Positions 35,058 to 43,661 of a stretch of 64,000 bases of DNA are shown one piece after another. Made by a program: the position numbers and the translations under genes. The notes beneath the pieces were generated by a model. The model was not told the DNA's origin and did not search any database. It saw only the letters and a list, made by a program, of their open reading frames with translations. This DNA is from Streptomyces sp. NBC_00259. Lineage in GTDB: Bacteria; Actinomycetota; Actinomycetes; Streptomycetales; Streptomycetaceae. Numbering within the stretch: position 1 is the first letter of the stretch; the number at the start of each line of letters is the position of its first letter. The stretch spans positions 2,666,001 to 2,730,000 of the forward strand of contig NZ_CP108080.1 in NCBI RefSeq assembly GCF_036181745.1, given 5' to 3'.

Positions 35058-36673
35058 CTCTCCTTCTGCAGTACGGACAGCGCGGCGATCAGCTCGGCCT
35101 GCGGCTCCGGGCACAGCTCGAGAGCGTCGAGCGGGGCGAGCCGCCGGTCGCGCTCCTCGTTCAGTACGCGTTCGATGTACGTCATCACCAGCTCCCCGCC
35201 CTTGTCGCGGAGCCGCAACGCGCCCTGCGCCCCCATCCGCTCCGCCAGCCGCTCCCCCGCGACCCGGGCCCGCCGGCCGCCGAGCAGCGTGGTGGCGAGC
35301 AGCGCGGCGACGGTCTCGGGGTCGGGCGCGGCGGAGCGTTCCAGGTCCCGCACCTCCTCCTCGGCCAGCTCCTCGAGGACGCGCCGCCAGCGCCGCACGG
35401 CCATCCCGATGCGCTCGGGGGCCTCCAGGTCGGCTCGCGCGTTCCCGACGCCGGCCGCCCCGGCGGCCGGTTCGCGCCGCCACGCTTCCTGGAGCCGCTC
35501 GTCGGCGGCGGCCACGGCGCACTGCAGCAGGGCGGTCAGGCTCTCCGCGAGCGCGTCGAGGAGCTCCACGGCCGAGCTGTCGCGCGGATAGCCGCGCCAG
35601 CGGGTGCGTGCGTCCCCGGCGAGGACCGCGCCCCGGCGAACCAGCTTGCGCACCCGCTCGGCCTCCTGCGCGTACGCCTCCTCGACGGCACCGGAGAGCC
35701 GTACGGCGGCGGCGTACTGCGCGGCGACGGCACCCGCCAGCTCCGGCATACGGGCATTCAGGGAGTCGATGACGCCGGCGGCGGTACGGACGACGGTCTG
35801 CTGGCGCGCGGCGGGGTCCAGGGCGCGGTGGGCGAGCCATTCGCGGAGCGCGGCGACGGCGGTGTCCGGCAGCAGCCCCCTGCCACCGCCCGCGGACTCG
35901 GGCAGCTCCGGGATCGTGAAGCGCGGTACGTGTCCGAGGCCGGCCTTGGTCAGCAGCGCCGCGTACTGCCGGGACACCTCCGTGAGCACCTGGTGCGGCA
36001 CCCGGTCGAGCACGGTCACGAGCGTGGCGTCGTACTCCTTCGCCGTGCGCAGCAGGTGCCAGGGGACGGCGTCCGCGTACCGCGAGGCGGTGGTGACCAT
36101 CACCCACACGTCGGCGGCGCAGATCAGCTCGGCGGCCATGATCCGGTTCTCGACGACGAGGGAGTCGATGTCGGGCGCGTCGAGCAGGGCGAGTCCGGGC
36201 GGCAGCGACGCGGAGGTCTCGATCCGCAGCGCACGTTCCTCGGGCTTCCCTCGTGCCCCGACAGGCGACGACGTCGCCTCGGTCTCCTCCTGCTGCGGCA
36301 GCCATACGCGGGTGAAGTTCGGCAGTACGCGCATGTCGGCGAACCACTGGTGATCGTCCGGGTGGCATACGAGCACAGGCGTACGCGTCGTGGGCCGCAG
36401 CACCCCGGCCTCGGTCACCCGTCGCCCCACAAGAGAGTTGACCAGCGTGGACTTGCCGGCTCCCGTGGACCCTCCGACGACCGCGAGCAGCGGTGCTTCG
36501 GGGTCTTTCAGCCGGGGCACCAGATAGTCGTCGAGCTGCGCGAGAAGCTCGGCCCGTGTCTGCCGCGCCCGCGGAGCACCTGGAAGGGGGAGTGGAAGAC
36601 GCACGGCAGCGACTCGGTCGCGCAGGGCGGAGAGTGCGTCGATCAGCTGAGGCCGTACTTCCATGGTCACCAC
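35054..36673 (-). CDS. dynA: dynamin-like GTPase, DynA-like
   Basis: Up to 539 aa. The start is unclear: GTG at 36673 or 36670, or ATG at 36664, none with a good ribosome site, so leaderless translation is possible. The GTPase domain has P-loop [12 protein letters not shown] (about 65-76), TTRTPVLV (G2 region), LLDAPDIDS (G3) and TVLDRVP (G4-like). The rest is long alpha helices, typical of bacterial dynamins, without a membrane segment. It overlaps dynB by four bases. DynA is thought to co-assemble with the membrane-bound DynB at septa. Confidence 0.75.
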   Translation of the reverse strand: MVTMEVRPQLIDALSALRDRVAAVRLPLPLPGAPRARQTRAELLAQLDDYLVPRLKDPEAPLLAVVGGSTGAGKSTLVNSLVGRRVTEAGVLRPTTRTPVLVCHPDDHQWFADMRVLPNFTRVWLPQQEETEATSSPVGARGKPEERALRIETSASLPPGLALLDAPDIDSLVVENRIMAAELICAADVWVMVTTASRYADAVPWHLLRTAKEYDATLVTVLDRVPHQVLTEVSRQYAALLTKAGLGHVPRFTIPELPESAGGGRGLLPDTAVAALREWLAHRALDPAARQQTVVRTAAGVIDSLNARMPELAGAVAAQYAAAVRLSGAVEEAYAQEAERVRKLVRRGAVLAGDARTRWRGYPRDSSAVELLDALAESLTALLQCAVAAADERLQEAWRREPAAGAAGVGNARADLEAPERIGMAVRRWRRVLEELAEEEVRDLERSAAPDPETVAALLATTLLGGRRARVAGERLAERMGAQGALRLRDKGGELVMTYIERVLNEERDRRLAPLDALELCPEPQAELIAALSVLQKER

Positions 36674-36979
36674 ATGCGAAGAATGCCCAATTTTGGCTGC
36701 TTTTTGAAGCGTATGGACCCTCCTGCGCGCCGATCAGGCAGACGGGACAGACGGGACGAGTGGGGCGCAGGCATAACGAGTGCACAACACCCGAGGTGTC
36801 AGGCGAAAAAAGCGCTGCGAGAATCGCACCTGCCTGCGATTATCGGTTCGCTTCACCGAACCTCCACATCGTGCCACGGAGGTGAAGCAACCGGGTCAAG
36901 GCGATCGGAGCCCTATCCTTGTCCCGGCAAGGTCACGGACGACCCATTTGGGGCTCCAGGCCACCGAGGCCACATCCGG
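36674..36979. other. intergenic region upstream of dynA and tRNA-Arg
   Basis: 306 bp without a recognisable gene, locally less GC-rich than its surroundings. It should hold the dynA promoter (minus) and the tRNA promoter (plus). Visible elements are a perfect 6-bp inverted repeat GGTTCG/CGAACC at 36845-36862 and TGCGAGAATCGCA near 36812-36824. No confident -35/-10 pair was found. Confidence 0.4.
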
Positions 36980-37052
36980 GCCCCCGTAGCTCAGTGGATA
37001 GAGCAGGCGCCTTCTAAGCGCTTGGCCGCAGGTTCGAGTCCTGCCGGGGGCG
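36980..37052 (+). tRNA. tRNA-Arg (anticodon TCT)
   Basis: The cloverleaf is complete: acceptor GCCCCCG (36980-36986) with CGGGGGC (37045-37051), D-arm GTAGCTCAGTGGATAGAGC, anticodon stem GGCGC/GCGCT with loop CTTCTAA (anticodon TCT) and T-arm GCAGG-TTCGAGT-CCTGC. Discriminator base G; CCA is not encoded. It reads AGA, a rare codon in this GC-rich genome. Confidence 0.96.
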
Positions 37053-37072
37053 CACAGTTCGGACGACGGTTC

Positions 37073-37098
37073 GGCCCTCCCACCGGGAGGGCCTTTTT
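37073..37098 (+). terminator. terminator of tRNA-Arg
   Basis: A perfect 9-bp stem GGCCCTCCC/GGGAGGGCC with a three-base loop is followed by TTTTT, 20 bp after the tRNA. Confidence 0.95.
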
Positions 37099-37632
37099 GC
37101 TGGTCGGAGGCAATCTAGCGGGGGCGTCGTAGCGAGGACGTAAACGACGGACCACTCCCAGGTGATCATGAGAGCGGCCCGGTACCGTCCGGCTGCGACC
37201 GGGCTTCCGGCCTCCGGCGTGCTCGGGATCCGCTTCCGGCGGGACCTTGAGCCGGCCGCGAGGCAGCGGGCCGGCGCGGCGAGCAGAGCCCGTAAGCCGC
37301 CGCCCGCGCGTCCCGCGGCCCGCGATCCGGGGGCGAGCCACGCCGACATCGGCGGCTCCCGGGTCTCCTGCGGCGCGCCCTCTTTGCCGTACAACAGGGC
37401 GCGGCGCCCCTATGCGCCCATGAAGCCGCCCCACTCCCGATCTCGCATGACCGGCCGGACAGCAGCCCTTGCTGACGGCCCGCCGTTGCGTGACGCATGG
37501 CGGTCAGTCGCAGGGCGACTTCACGGCCAGGTGGTCGGCAACCGCCCGTTCCAGCCGTTGACTTGAGTCGTGAGGCTCCACCAACTTTGATCTGCCTCCG
37601 ACTGCGGACGCAACTTCTGGTAGGAAGCAGCC
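37099..37632. other. 534-bp region after tRNA-Arg without a confident gene
   Basis: No reading frame here resembles a known protein and no second copy of the tRNA 3' end (attachment-site duplicate) is visible. Composition is ordinary GC-rich up to about 37480, then somewhat lower. It may be the remnant of an element once integrated at the tRNA; nothing in the sequence proves this. Confidence 0.3.
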
Positions 37633-38127
37633 ATGGAGGCTGCACTGGTCGGACTTGCAGGTACAACGGTGGGGGCTGTGACCGGCTTTGCGGGCGCATG
37701 GCTTGCTCAGCGCGGGCAGGTACGCATCCAGCAGGAACAACGGGCGCATGCGGAACAGGTCCGCTGGTTGGACGACAAGAAGGGCCTGTACAGGGACCTG
37801 TTGATCACTCTGTACGGCTGGCACGACTCTCTTGCCTCCATCCTGAGAGGCGAGGACGACGGCAAGCTGTCCGAGCATCGGTCGGCCGCCTACAAGTGGA
37901 TCGTCGAGGCGTCCCTGATAGCCGACGACGAGGTTCGCTCCGCTGTGAGTGAGGTGCACCATGCCCTGCTGCGGGTTCAGCCCGTGGTCTTCGAGGGCAC
38001 TTCGGCGACGGACGAATGGCCGCTTGAGGCGGTGGAGGGCGGCCTTTCAGCGCTGGAGGACGCGCTTCGGGCCGAACTGGCCATGCCGGGCCGTGTGGGT
38101 GCGCGCCCCAGGCTGGGGCGCCGTTGA
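37633..38127 (+). CDS. small membrane-anchored hypothetical protein
   Basis: 164 aa, ATG at 37633 behind TAGGAAG. The N-terminus is one membrane segment (about 3-26, LVGLAGTTVGAVTGFAGAWL), followed by a charged helical cytoplasmic region (RIQQEQRAHAEQVRW...). I recognise no family domain. Similar short one-TM proteins are scattered in Streptomyces accessory regions. The downstream side of a tRNA and less biased codon use are compatible with an accessory gene. Confidence 0.6.
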   Translation: MEAALVGLAGTTVGAVTGFAGAWLAQRGQVRIQQEQRAHAEQVRWLDDKKGLYRDLLITLYGWHDSLASILRGEDDGKLSEHRSAAYKWIVEASLIADDEVRSAVSEVHHALLRVQPVVFEGTSATDEWPLEAVEGGLSALEDALRAELAMPGRVGARPRLGRR

Positions 38128-38247
38128 CGAACGGTGCTGTGCAGAACGCGGGGCGGTGTCTCACCTGAGGCTGCCGCGCGCTGACATATCGGGATGAATG
38201 GCCATCCAGGTTGAAGGGCCGGTGAATATCCCACCATCCTTTCCGCC

Positions 38248-40131
38248 ATGCCTCTCGCATCTGCCGCTCTCGATGTGTCCGGCCCGCGTGACTACGCCTT
38301 CGACTGGGCGCTGGTGGACGTGGAAACCTCGGGGTTGGTCGCGCGCCGGGACCGGGTGCTGTCCGTGGCCGTGGTCACGCTCGGCCCGGACGGTGAGCAG
38401 ACCGGGGAGTTCTCCACCCTGCTCGAACCCGGCTGCGATCCCGGACCGGTGCATGTGCACGGTCTGACGGCCGAGCGGCTGAGTGGTGCACCGACCTTCG
38501 ACCAGGTCGCCGGGCGGATCGGGGCGATGCTGCAGGACAGGGTGCTGGTCGCGCACAACGCGCAGTTCGACTACGACTTCCTCGCACACGAGTTCGCTCG
38601 GGCACGGATGTGGCTGCCCGTCTCCCAGCGGCTGTGCACCCTCGCGCTGAACCGCCGCGTCGACCCGCCGACCGGCGATCTGAAGCTGGGCACGCTCGCC
38701 GCCCACTACGGCGTCCGGCAGCTCAGGGCGCACGACGCACTGGACGACACCCGCGTGCTGGCCGGAGTGCTGCGCCCCTCGCTGCGGGAGGCCGCGCGGC
38801 TGGATCTGCCGTTGCCGCTGGTGGCCTGCCCACCGCGACAGGACCCGCAGTTCGCGCCCAAGCCGCCGAAGACCGCGTGTTCCTTCCGCAACCCGGGGCG
38901 GCTGTCACCGGGCGGCCCGCTGGTGCAGGGAATGAAGATCGCCATGACCGGGGAGACCGCGACGTCGCGGGCCGAACTGGTCGGGCGCTCGGTCGCCGCC
39001 GGGCTGAACATGATGGCCTCGGTCAGCCGGCACACCAGCGCGCTGGTCACCAACGACTCCTCGTCGGGGTCGGCGAAGGCGCGGCGGGCCGCGGCCGAGC
39101 GCGTTCCCATCATCGACGAGTACACCTTTCTGCGGCTGCTGCGCGACGTACGGCCGGGGACGCCGCACACGCCGACCACCGCCACGACCACCGCCACACC
39201 CGTACCCGTGCCCGTACCGGCCTCCATTCCGCCGGCGCGCGCACCGCAGGATGCCGCCGATACGCCCGCCGCCGCGCCCCTGCCCATGCCCGCACCCGCA
39301 CCCACGCCCCCCGCGAAACCGGCCGCTCCGGTCAGGGCGCTGGCCGGGCGTCGCGTGCTCGTCCTCGGCGGCACCCACCCGGACGCCGCGGCCGCCCGCG
39401 CCCGCGTCGTCGAGCTCGGTGGAGCCGCCGCGATCAACCTCTCCGCGAGCGTCACCGACGTCGTGCTCCTCACCGGCGGCGACGCCGACCGCCGTATGCG
39501 CCGGATCTCCTCCCTCGCCCTTCCCACGTACGGCGTCGGCTGGCTCGACGCACCGGTCATCGCCCCGCTGCCCGGGCTCAACGACCGACGGGAGGCAACA
39601 CACGTCCTGCCCCGCGGCGGTGTCATCGATCTGCCCGACGGGAAGGCCGCGGCCGCCCGTTGGACCGTCACGGCGTCCTGGGCCCAGCAGACCGCCTGCG
39701 AGATCGACGTGGTCGCGCTCGTGGTCGACGAGGACGAGCAGGTCTCCTTCGACGAGGACTTCGTCTTCTACGGAGCACCGGAGAACCCGGGCGGCACCGT
39801 CCGCCTCCTCGGCGACGGGCCGACCGAGCAGACCGTCAGCATCGATCTCGCCACCCTGCCGCCCGCCGCCCACAAGGTCGTCGTCGCCGCGTCCATCGAC
39901 GGCCCACCCACCTTCGGCGACGTCGGCGCCATCCAGATCAGCGCCGGCCCCGGGACCAGCGCGGCACCGCTCGTCCAGGCCACGCTCGACGCCGCGACCA
40001 CCGAACGCACCATGCTGCTCGCCGAGATCTACCGCCGTGGCCCGCGCTGGCGTCTGCGCGCGGTCGGTCAGGGTTACGACGACGGCCTCGGCGCCCTCGC
40101 CCGCAGCTACGGGGTCGACGTCGCCGAGTGA
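38248..40131 (+). CDS. DnaQ-type exonuclease-BRCT-BRCT-TerD fusion protein
   Basis: 627 aa from ATG 38248; no strong ribosome site, so the start is tentative. Domain order: DEDDh 3'-5' exonuclease (about 18-175) with ALVDVETSG, VAHNAQFDYDFL and HDALDDTRV, so all acidic/His residues are present. First BRCT-like (about 230-300), Pro/Ala/Thr linker (about 305-360), second BRCT-like (about 363-440), then a TerD-family domain (about 470-625; TASWAQQTACEIDVVALVVD, FDEDFVFYGAP, VSIDLATLPPAA). TerD domains bind calcium and occur in tellurite and stress-response clusters. Coupling one to a DNA exonuclease suggests a DNA-damage or phage response role, which is inference. Confidence 0.85.
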   Translation: MPLASAALDVSGPRDYAFDWALVDVETSGLVARRDRVLSVAVVTLGPDGEQTGEFSTLLEPGCDPGPVHVHGLTAERLSGAPTFDQVAGRIGAMLQDRVLVAHNAQFDYDFLAHEFARARMWLPVSQRLCTLALNRRVDPPTGDLKLGTLAAHYGVRQLRAHDALDDTRVLAGVLRPSLREAARLDLPLPLVACPPRQDPQFAPKPPKTACSFRNPGRLSPGGPLVQGMKIAMTGETATSRAELVGRSVAAGLNMMASVSRHTSALVTNDSSSGSAKARRAAAERVPIIDEYTFLRLLRDVRPGTPHTPTTATTTATPVPVPVPASIPPARAPQDAADTPAAAPLPMPAPAPTPPAKPAAPVRALAGRRVLVLGGTHPDAAAARARVVELGGAAAINLSASVTDVVLLTGGDADRRMRRISSLALPTYGVGWLDAPVIAPLPGLNDRREATHVLPRGGVIDLPDGKAAAARWTVTASWAQQTACEIDVVALVVDEDEQVSFDEDFVFYGAPENPGGTVRLLGDGPTEQTVSIDLATLPPAAHKVVVAASIDGPPTFGDVGAIQISAGPGTSAAPLVQATLDAATTERTMLLAEIYRRGPRWRLRAVGQGYDDGLGALARSYGVDVAE

Positions 40132-40306
40132 CCCACGGGCGAGCCATGGTCAGGCGCGGAGTTCGACGGGCCGGCCGGGCTGGTGGCGGGGCCCGCCCGA
40201 TGCGCGGAATGCCGTGATCGTTTGTTGTGCCGCAAGTCTCACGTACCTCAACTCCAGGCACTACTTTGTGCATTGCCCTCTCGACAGGCCGACTGGAGAC
40301 GACCCC

Positions 40307-41125
40307 ATGACCGACGCCACGGCAGCTTCCGATGACCTGCGCGACAGAATCAACACCACACAGCCGCACACCGCCCGCATCTGGAACTACTGGCTGGGCG
40401 GGAAGGACAACTACGAAGTCGACCGCGTGACCGGGGACCAGATCCGCAAACTGCACCCGGGCATCGGCGACTACGCCCTCGCTGACCGGCAGTTCCTCGG
40501 ACGTGCCGTGAGCCACCTCGTGAACGAGTGCGGCATACGCCAGTTCCTCGACGTCGGCACGGGCCTGCCGAGTGCGGACAACACTCATGAAGTCGCCCAG
40601 CGGCTGGCTCCGGAGTCCCGCATCGTCTACGTCGACAACGACCCGTTGGTGCTCGCCCATGCACGTGCCCTGCTGACCAGTACGCCCGAGGGCAGGACGG
40701 ACTACCTGGACGAGGACCTGCGCAACGTCGATGCCATCCTCGAACAGGCGGCGAAGACACTGGACTTCAGCCGACCGGTGGCGCTCATGCTGCTCGGCGT
40801 GGTCATCTTCATCGGGGACGACGAGGAGGCCTCCGGGATCGTCCGGCGCCTCTTGGACGCGCTCCCGTCCGGCAGTCACCTGGTGCTGACCCACACCATC
40901 ACCAGCCCCGCCATGCCCGATGTCGACGCCGCGGTGGCGTTCTGGAACGAGCACGGCACTCCGAAGCTGACCCAGCGCACGCCCGAGGCCATCGCTCGGT
41001 ACTTCGACGGTCTGGAACTCCTCGAGCCCGGTGTCGTGTCCTGCAACCACTGGCGTCCGGACGCGGACGGTGAGCCGCTGCCCGACGAGGTGGCCATGTT
41101 CGGCGGGGTCGGGCGCAAGAACTGA
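40307..41125 (+). CDS. DUF574-type SAM-dependent methyltransferase
   Basis: ATG at 40307 with GGAG eight bases upstream; 272 aa. The N-terminal ARIWNYWLGGKDNYEVDR, the FLDVGTGLPSADNTHEVAQ SAM-binding motif and VYVDNDPLVLAHARALL identify the large actinobacterial DUF574/Methyltransf_19 family, which is strongly expanded in Streptomyces. These often accompany developmental or stress genes; substrates are unknown. Single gene here. Confidence 0.9.
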   Translation: MTDATAASDDLRDRINTTQPHTARIWNYWLGGKDNYEVDRVTGDQIRKLHPGIGDYALADRQFLGRAVSHLVNECGIRQFLDVGTGLPSADNTHEVAQRLAPESRIVYVDNDPLVLAHARALLTSTPEGRTDYLDEDLRNVDAILEQAAKTLDFSRPVALMLLGVVIFIGDDEEASGIVRRLLDALPSGSHLVLTHTITSPAMPDVDAAVAFWNEHGTPKLTQRTPEAIARYFDGLELLEPGVVSCNHWRPDADGEPLPDEVAMFGGVGRKN

Positions 41126-41367
41126 TCCACGAGGCGGGCCGGGCATCCGACGTCGCGGCGGCGACTCCGCGGCGTCGGGCGGCCGGCAGGGCCCACCCTG
41201 CCCGGCCACCCCGCCCGACCGGCCCGCCCCGGTCGGCCCCGGTCGGCGCCGAGCGCCGTCCCCATGCCGCAGCACCTGCGCGGCCCGTCGGTGATCGCCG
41301 TCTAGGGTGTGCAGACCGGGCGCGTTCTCCCGTGCCTGCGGCTCCACGCTCTTCTCAGGAGGATCAC

Positions 41368-42090
41368 ATGCCCTGGACGCTCTGTGCGGAGCCACGGGCC
41401 CTCGCGCCGCTCCGGCTGGTCTGCTTCCCGCACGCCGGCGGCTGGCCCTTCTTCTTCCAGAGCTGGAGCAAGGAACTGACCGATTTCGAGGTCCATTCCG
41501 TGTGCTACCCGGGACGCGCCGAACCCGTTGCCGAGGAACCGGTCCGGGAACTCGTCCCGATGGCCCGTCTGATCGCGGAGGAGACCGCAGCGTCGGCCGA
41601 CGGCCGGGGCCTCGTCCTCTTCGGGCACAGCATGGGGGCGATCGTCGCCTACGAGACCGCACGAGCTCTTGAGGCCCGCGACTGTCCGGTGGACCGTCTC
41701 ATCGTGTCGGGCGCTCGTGCACCGCAGTTGCTGGCGGCCGGGTCGCCGAAGGTCCCGCGCGGCGAGCAGGCCGTCATCGAGACCGTGACCGAACTCGGGG
41801 GTACGGACCCTGAACTGCTGCGCGACCCCGACTTCCGTGAGCTGCTGCTTCCTGCGATCACCGCCGACTTCGAGATGCTGGGCGCGTACGTGCAGACGGA
41901 CCGCGCTCCCCTGGAATGCGCTGTCACCGCACTCGTCGCGGACGCCGATCCCCGGGTGACGGTCGCGGAGGCCGCCGCCTGGCAGGAGTCGACCCGCGGC
42001 CCGTTCCGGTTGCGGACCGTGCCCGGCGGCCACTTCTATCTGGCCTCGGATCCGCCGTTCGATGCCGTACGCGAGGACTGCGGGCGGTGA
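41368..42090 (+). CDS. type II thioesterase (editing TEII)
   Basis: ATG at 41368 with AGGAGG five bases upstream; 240 aa. Alpha/beta-hydrolase with RLVCFPHAGGWPFFFQSWS (oxyanion loop region), the nucleophile elbow GHSMG (Ser88), DADPRV and the catalytic His222 in GGHFYL. TEII enzymes remove misprimed acyl groups from carrier proteins of nonribosomal peptide or polyketide synthases. No synthase gene lies in this window, so it acts in trans or is a remnant of a lost cluster. Confidence 0.9.
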   Translation: MPWTLCAEPRALAPLRLVCFPHAGGWPFFFQSWSKELTDFEVHSVCYPGRAEPVAEEPVRELVPMARLIAEETAASADGRGLVLFGHSMGAIVAYETARALEARDCPVDRLIVSGARAPQLLAAGSPKVPRGEQAVIETVTELGGTDPELLRDPDFRELLLPAITADFEMLGAYVQTDRAPLECAVTALVADADPRVTVAEAAAWQESTRGPFRLRTVPGGHFYLASDPPFDAVREDCGR

Positions 42091-42240
42091 GGAGGGCCTG
42101 GCACCGGGGTTACGGCCCATGTCCGGCCACAGGGGAATGGCCGCTTTCGCCCGCGCCCCGGGATCACGACGCGGAGTAACATGCGTGGCTTTGGGGTCCG
42201 GCGTGGATCTGGTGGGGGTCGAGCGCAGGAGGAGTAAGTA

Positions 42241-42732
42241 ATGGCGCCGTCTTCCCGGCCAGGCGTGCTCGCGCGGCTGGCGGAGCTGACCAGTGGCGTA
42301 CCCGCAGGTCAGGGTGGGGCGCTGTGGCGGCTGGCGGAGGAGGGGAGACAGCTGGATGCGAATGTGGTGCGGCTCCCTCCGCACGGCCGGGTGGCCGAGC
42401 ATGTGGAACCCGATCTGGATGTGTTGCTGTACGTGACCGCCGGGAGCGGCTTCCTCGAACTGGAGGGAATCCGGCAGAACGTGGTCGCGGGTTCGGTGGT
42501 GTGGCTGCCGCGTGGCAGCGTTCGCCGGCTGCACGCGGGCCCTGACGGTCTGGTGCAGCTGAGCGTGCACCGTCGGCGTCCCGGACTGACCATCAAGGCC
42601 AGTGCGGAGAAGGCGGCGGGCGGTGAGCCCGCGTGTCTGCTGGACCGGGTGTGCGCGGAATGCGGGCGCCTCGCGACGGAGTCGGACGCGCGGTTCTGCG
42701 GCCGTTGCGGTGCGAGCCTGCCCGGCCGCTGA
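42241..42732 (+). CDS. cupin-domain protein with C-terminal zinc ribbon
   Basis: 163 aa, ATG at 42241 behind GGAGGAG. The cupin barrel spans about 35-115 (RVAEHVEPDLDVLLYVTAGSG, GSVVWLPRGSVRRLHAG). Only one of the usual metal-binding His residues is clear in the first motif. The C-terminus is a rubredoxin-like ribbon (CAECGRLATESDARFCGRCG, about 138-157). It may be a small-molecule or metal-responsive binding protein. Function unknown. Confidence 0.75.
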   Translation: MAPSSRPGVLARLAELTSGVPAGQGGALWRLAEEGRQLDANVVRLPPHGRVAEHVEPDLDVLLYVTAGSGFLELEGIRQNVVAGSVVWLPRGSVRRLHAGPDGLVQLSVHRRRPGLTIKASAEKAAGGEPACLLDRVCAECGRLATESDARFCGRCGASLPGR

Positions 42733-42935
42733 ACCGGTCCGGAAAGGGGCTGCCCGTCCGGAAGGGGGACGGGCTGCCCCGGGTGGGGGAAGTCGACCCC
42801 CGTCGGCGTGGGGGAACGACCGGGACAGCCCGCCCCCGGCCTCGTCCGGCGGTCGGTCGTGCGTCGTGCGTCGTGCCGGAAGTTCGGTCGGCCGAGTCAA
42901 CCGCGCCTGCCGAGTCTGCTGATTCTGCTGGGAAC

Positions 42936-42947
42936 GACAACGTTGTC
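42936..42947. promoter_or_regulatory. perfect 12-bp palindrome in the cupin-DUF1772 gap
   Basis: GACAACGTTGTC is an exact inverted repeat in the 290-bp space between two convergent genes (42733-43022). There is no adjacent start codon, so its role is unclear. The rest of the gap holds no gene I can support. Confidence 0.3.
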
Positions 42948-43022
42948 CGCATGTGCCGCTACGAACCGTACCGGGACACCCGCCCTTGTGAGAGTCGGTT
43001 GTGCGCCACTGTCGGGTTTCCG

Positions 43023-43496
43023 TCACGCCAGCGAGGCGCCGGCGAGGAGGGCGAACGAGACGACGATGAGGGCCGTACGGATGCGGTGGAGTTGGTTCCA
43101 CCTGCCCTCGAAGGCGGCGCGGACCTCGGAGTCGGGCTCCGACTCGGACGACGCCAGCGCGTTGTTCAGCGGAATGTTCCCGGCGATCGTGATCAGGTGA
43201 TTGAGCACGGCGCACACAAGGCCCGCCACGATCAGCCACATCCGGGTGTCCGAGCGGTCCTCGCCCGGGACGGCGAGTGCGGCCGCCGGAAACACCACGA
43301 CGGCCAGAAAGACCGCCAGGAACACGGCGCGCGGCACCTCTTCGTTGATGCGCCGCATGGCCGGTACGAACTGGTCGTCGGAGAGCCTGGCCAGCGCGGG
43401 CATGATCCCGATCTGGAAGATCAGCATGAAACCCGCGTACAGGCCGGTGGAGATGACGGCAAGGGCGAGCAGCAAGGTAGCCATGGCGGACATCAT
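43023..43496 (-). CDS. DUF1772/anthrone oxygenase-like membrane protein
   Basis: 157 aa from ATG 43496, AAGGAGG 11 bases upstream. Four predicted membrane helices (TLLLALAVISTGLYAGFMLI first) and the intramembrane NHLITIAGNIPLNNAL motif, where the conserved Asn/Pro residues are typical of the DUF1772 family. Some members act as small cofactor-free oxygenases in aromatic polyketide pathways; most are uncharacterised. Confidence 0.75.
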   Translation of the reverse strand: MMSAMATLLLALAVISTGLYAGFMLIFQIGIMPALARLSDDQFVPAMRRINEEVPRAVFLAVFLAVVVFPAAALAVPGEDRSDTRMWLIVAGLVCAVLNHLITIAGNIPLNNALASSESEPDSEVRAAFEGRWNQLHRIRTALIVVSFALLAGASLA

Positions 43497-43661
43497 GTCG
43501 CGGACAACCTCCTTGCGCAGCAGGCCTGGTAGGCCGAGGGCCCCGGCGGAAGGCCGGGGCCCGGGCGGAAGGGCCGGGCCCACGCCCGCTCCCTCCGTCC
43601 GGCCCGCCCATCCGCCCTGGTTCGCTCGTCCGCCCTGGCTCGCCCTCGCCGCCCCGCCTGT

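Noticed and set aside
37014..37394. Minus-strand open frame ending in RQDSNLRPSA
   Set aside because: It is translated from the antisense of the tRNA-Arg T-arm and acceptor, a well-known false ORF signature, and has no ribosome site.
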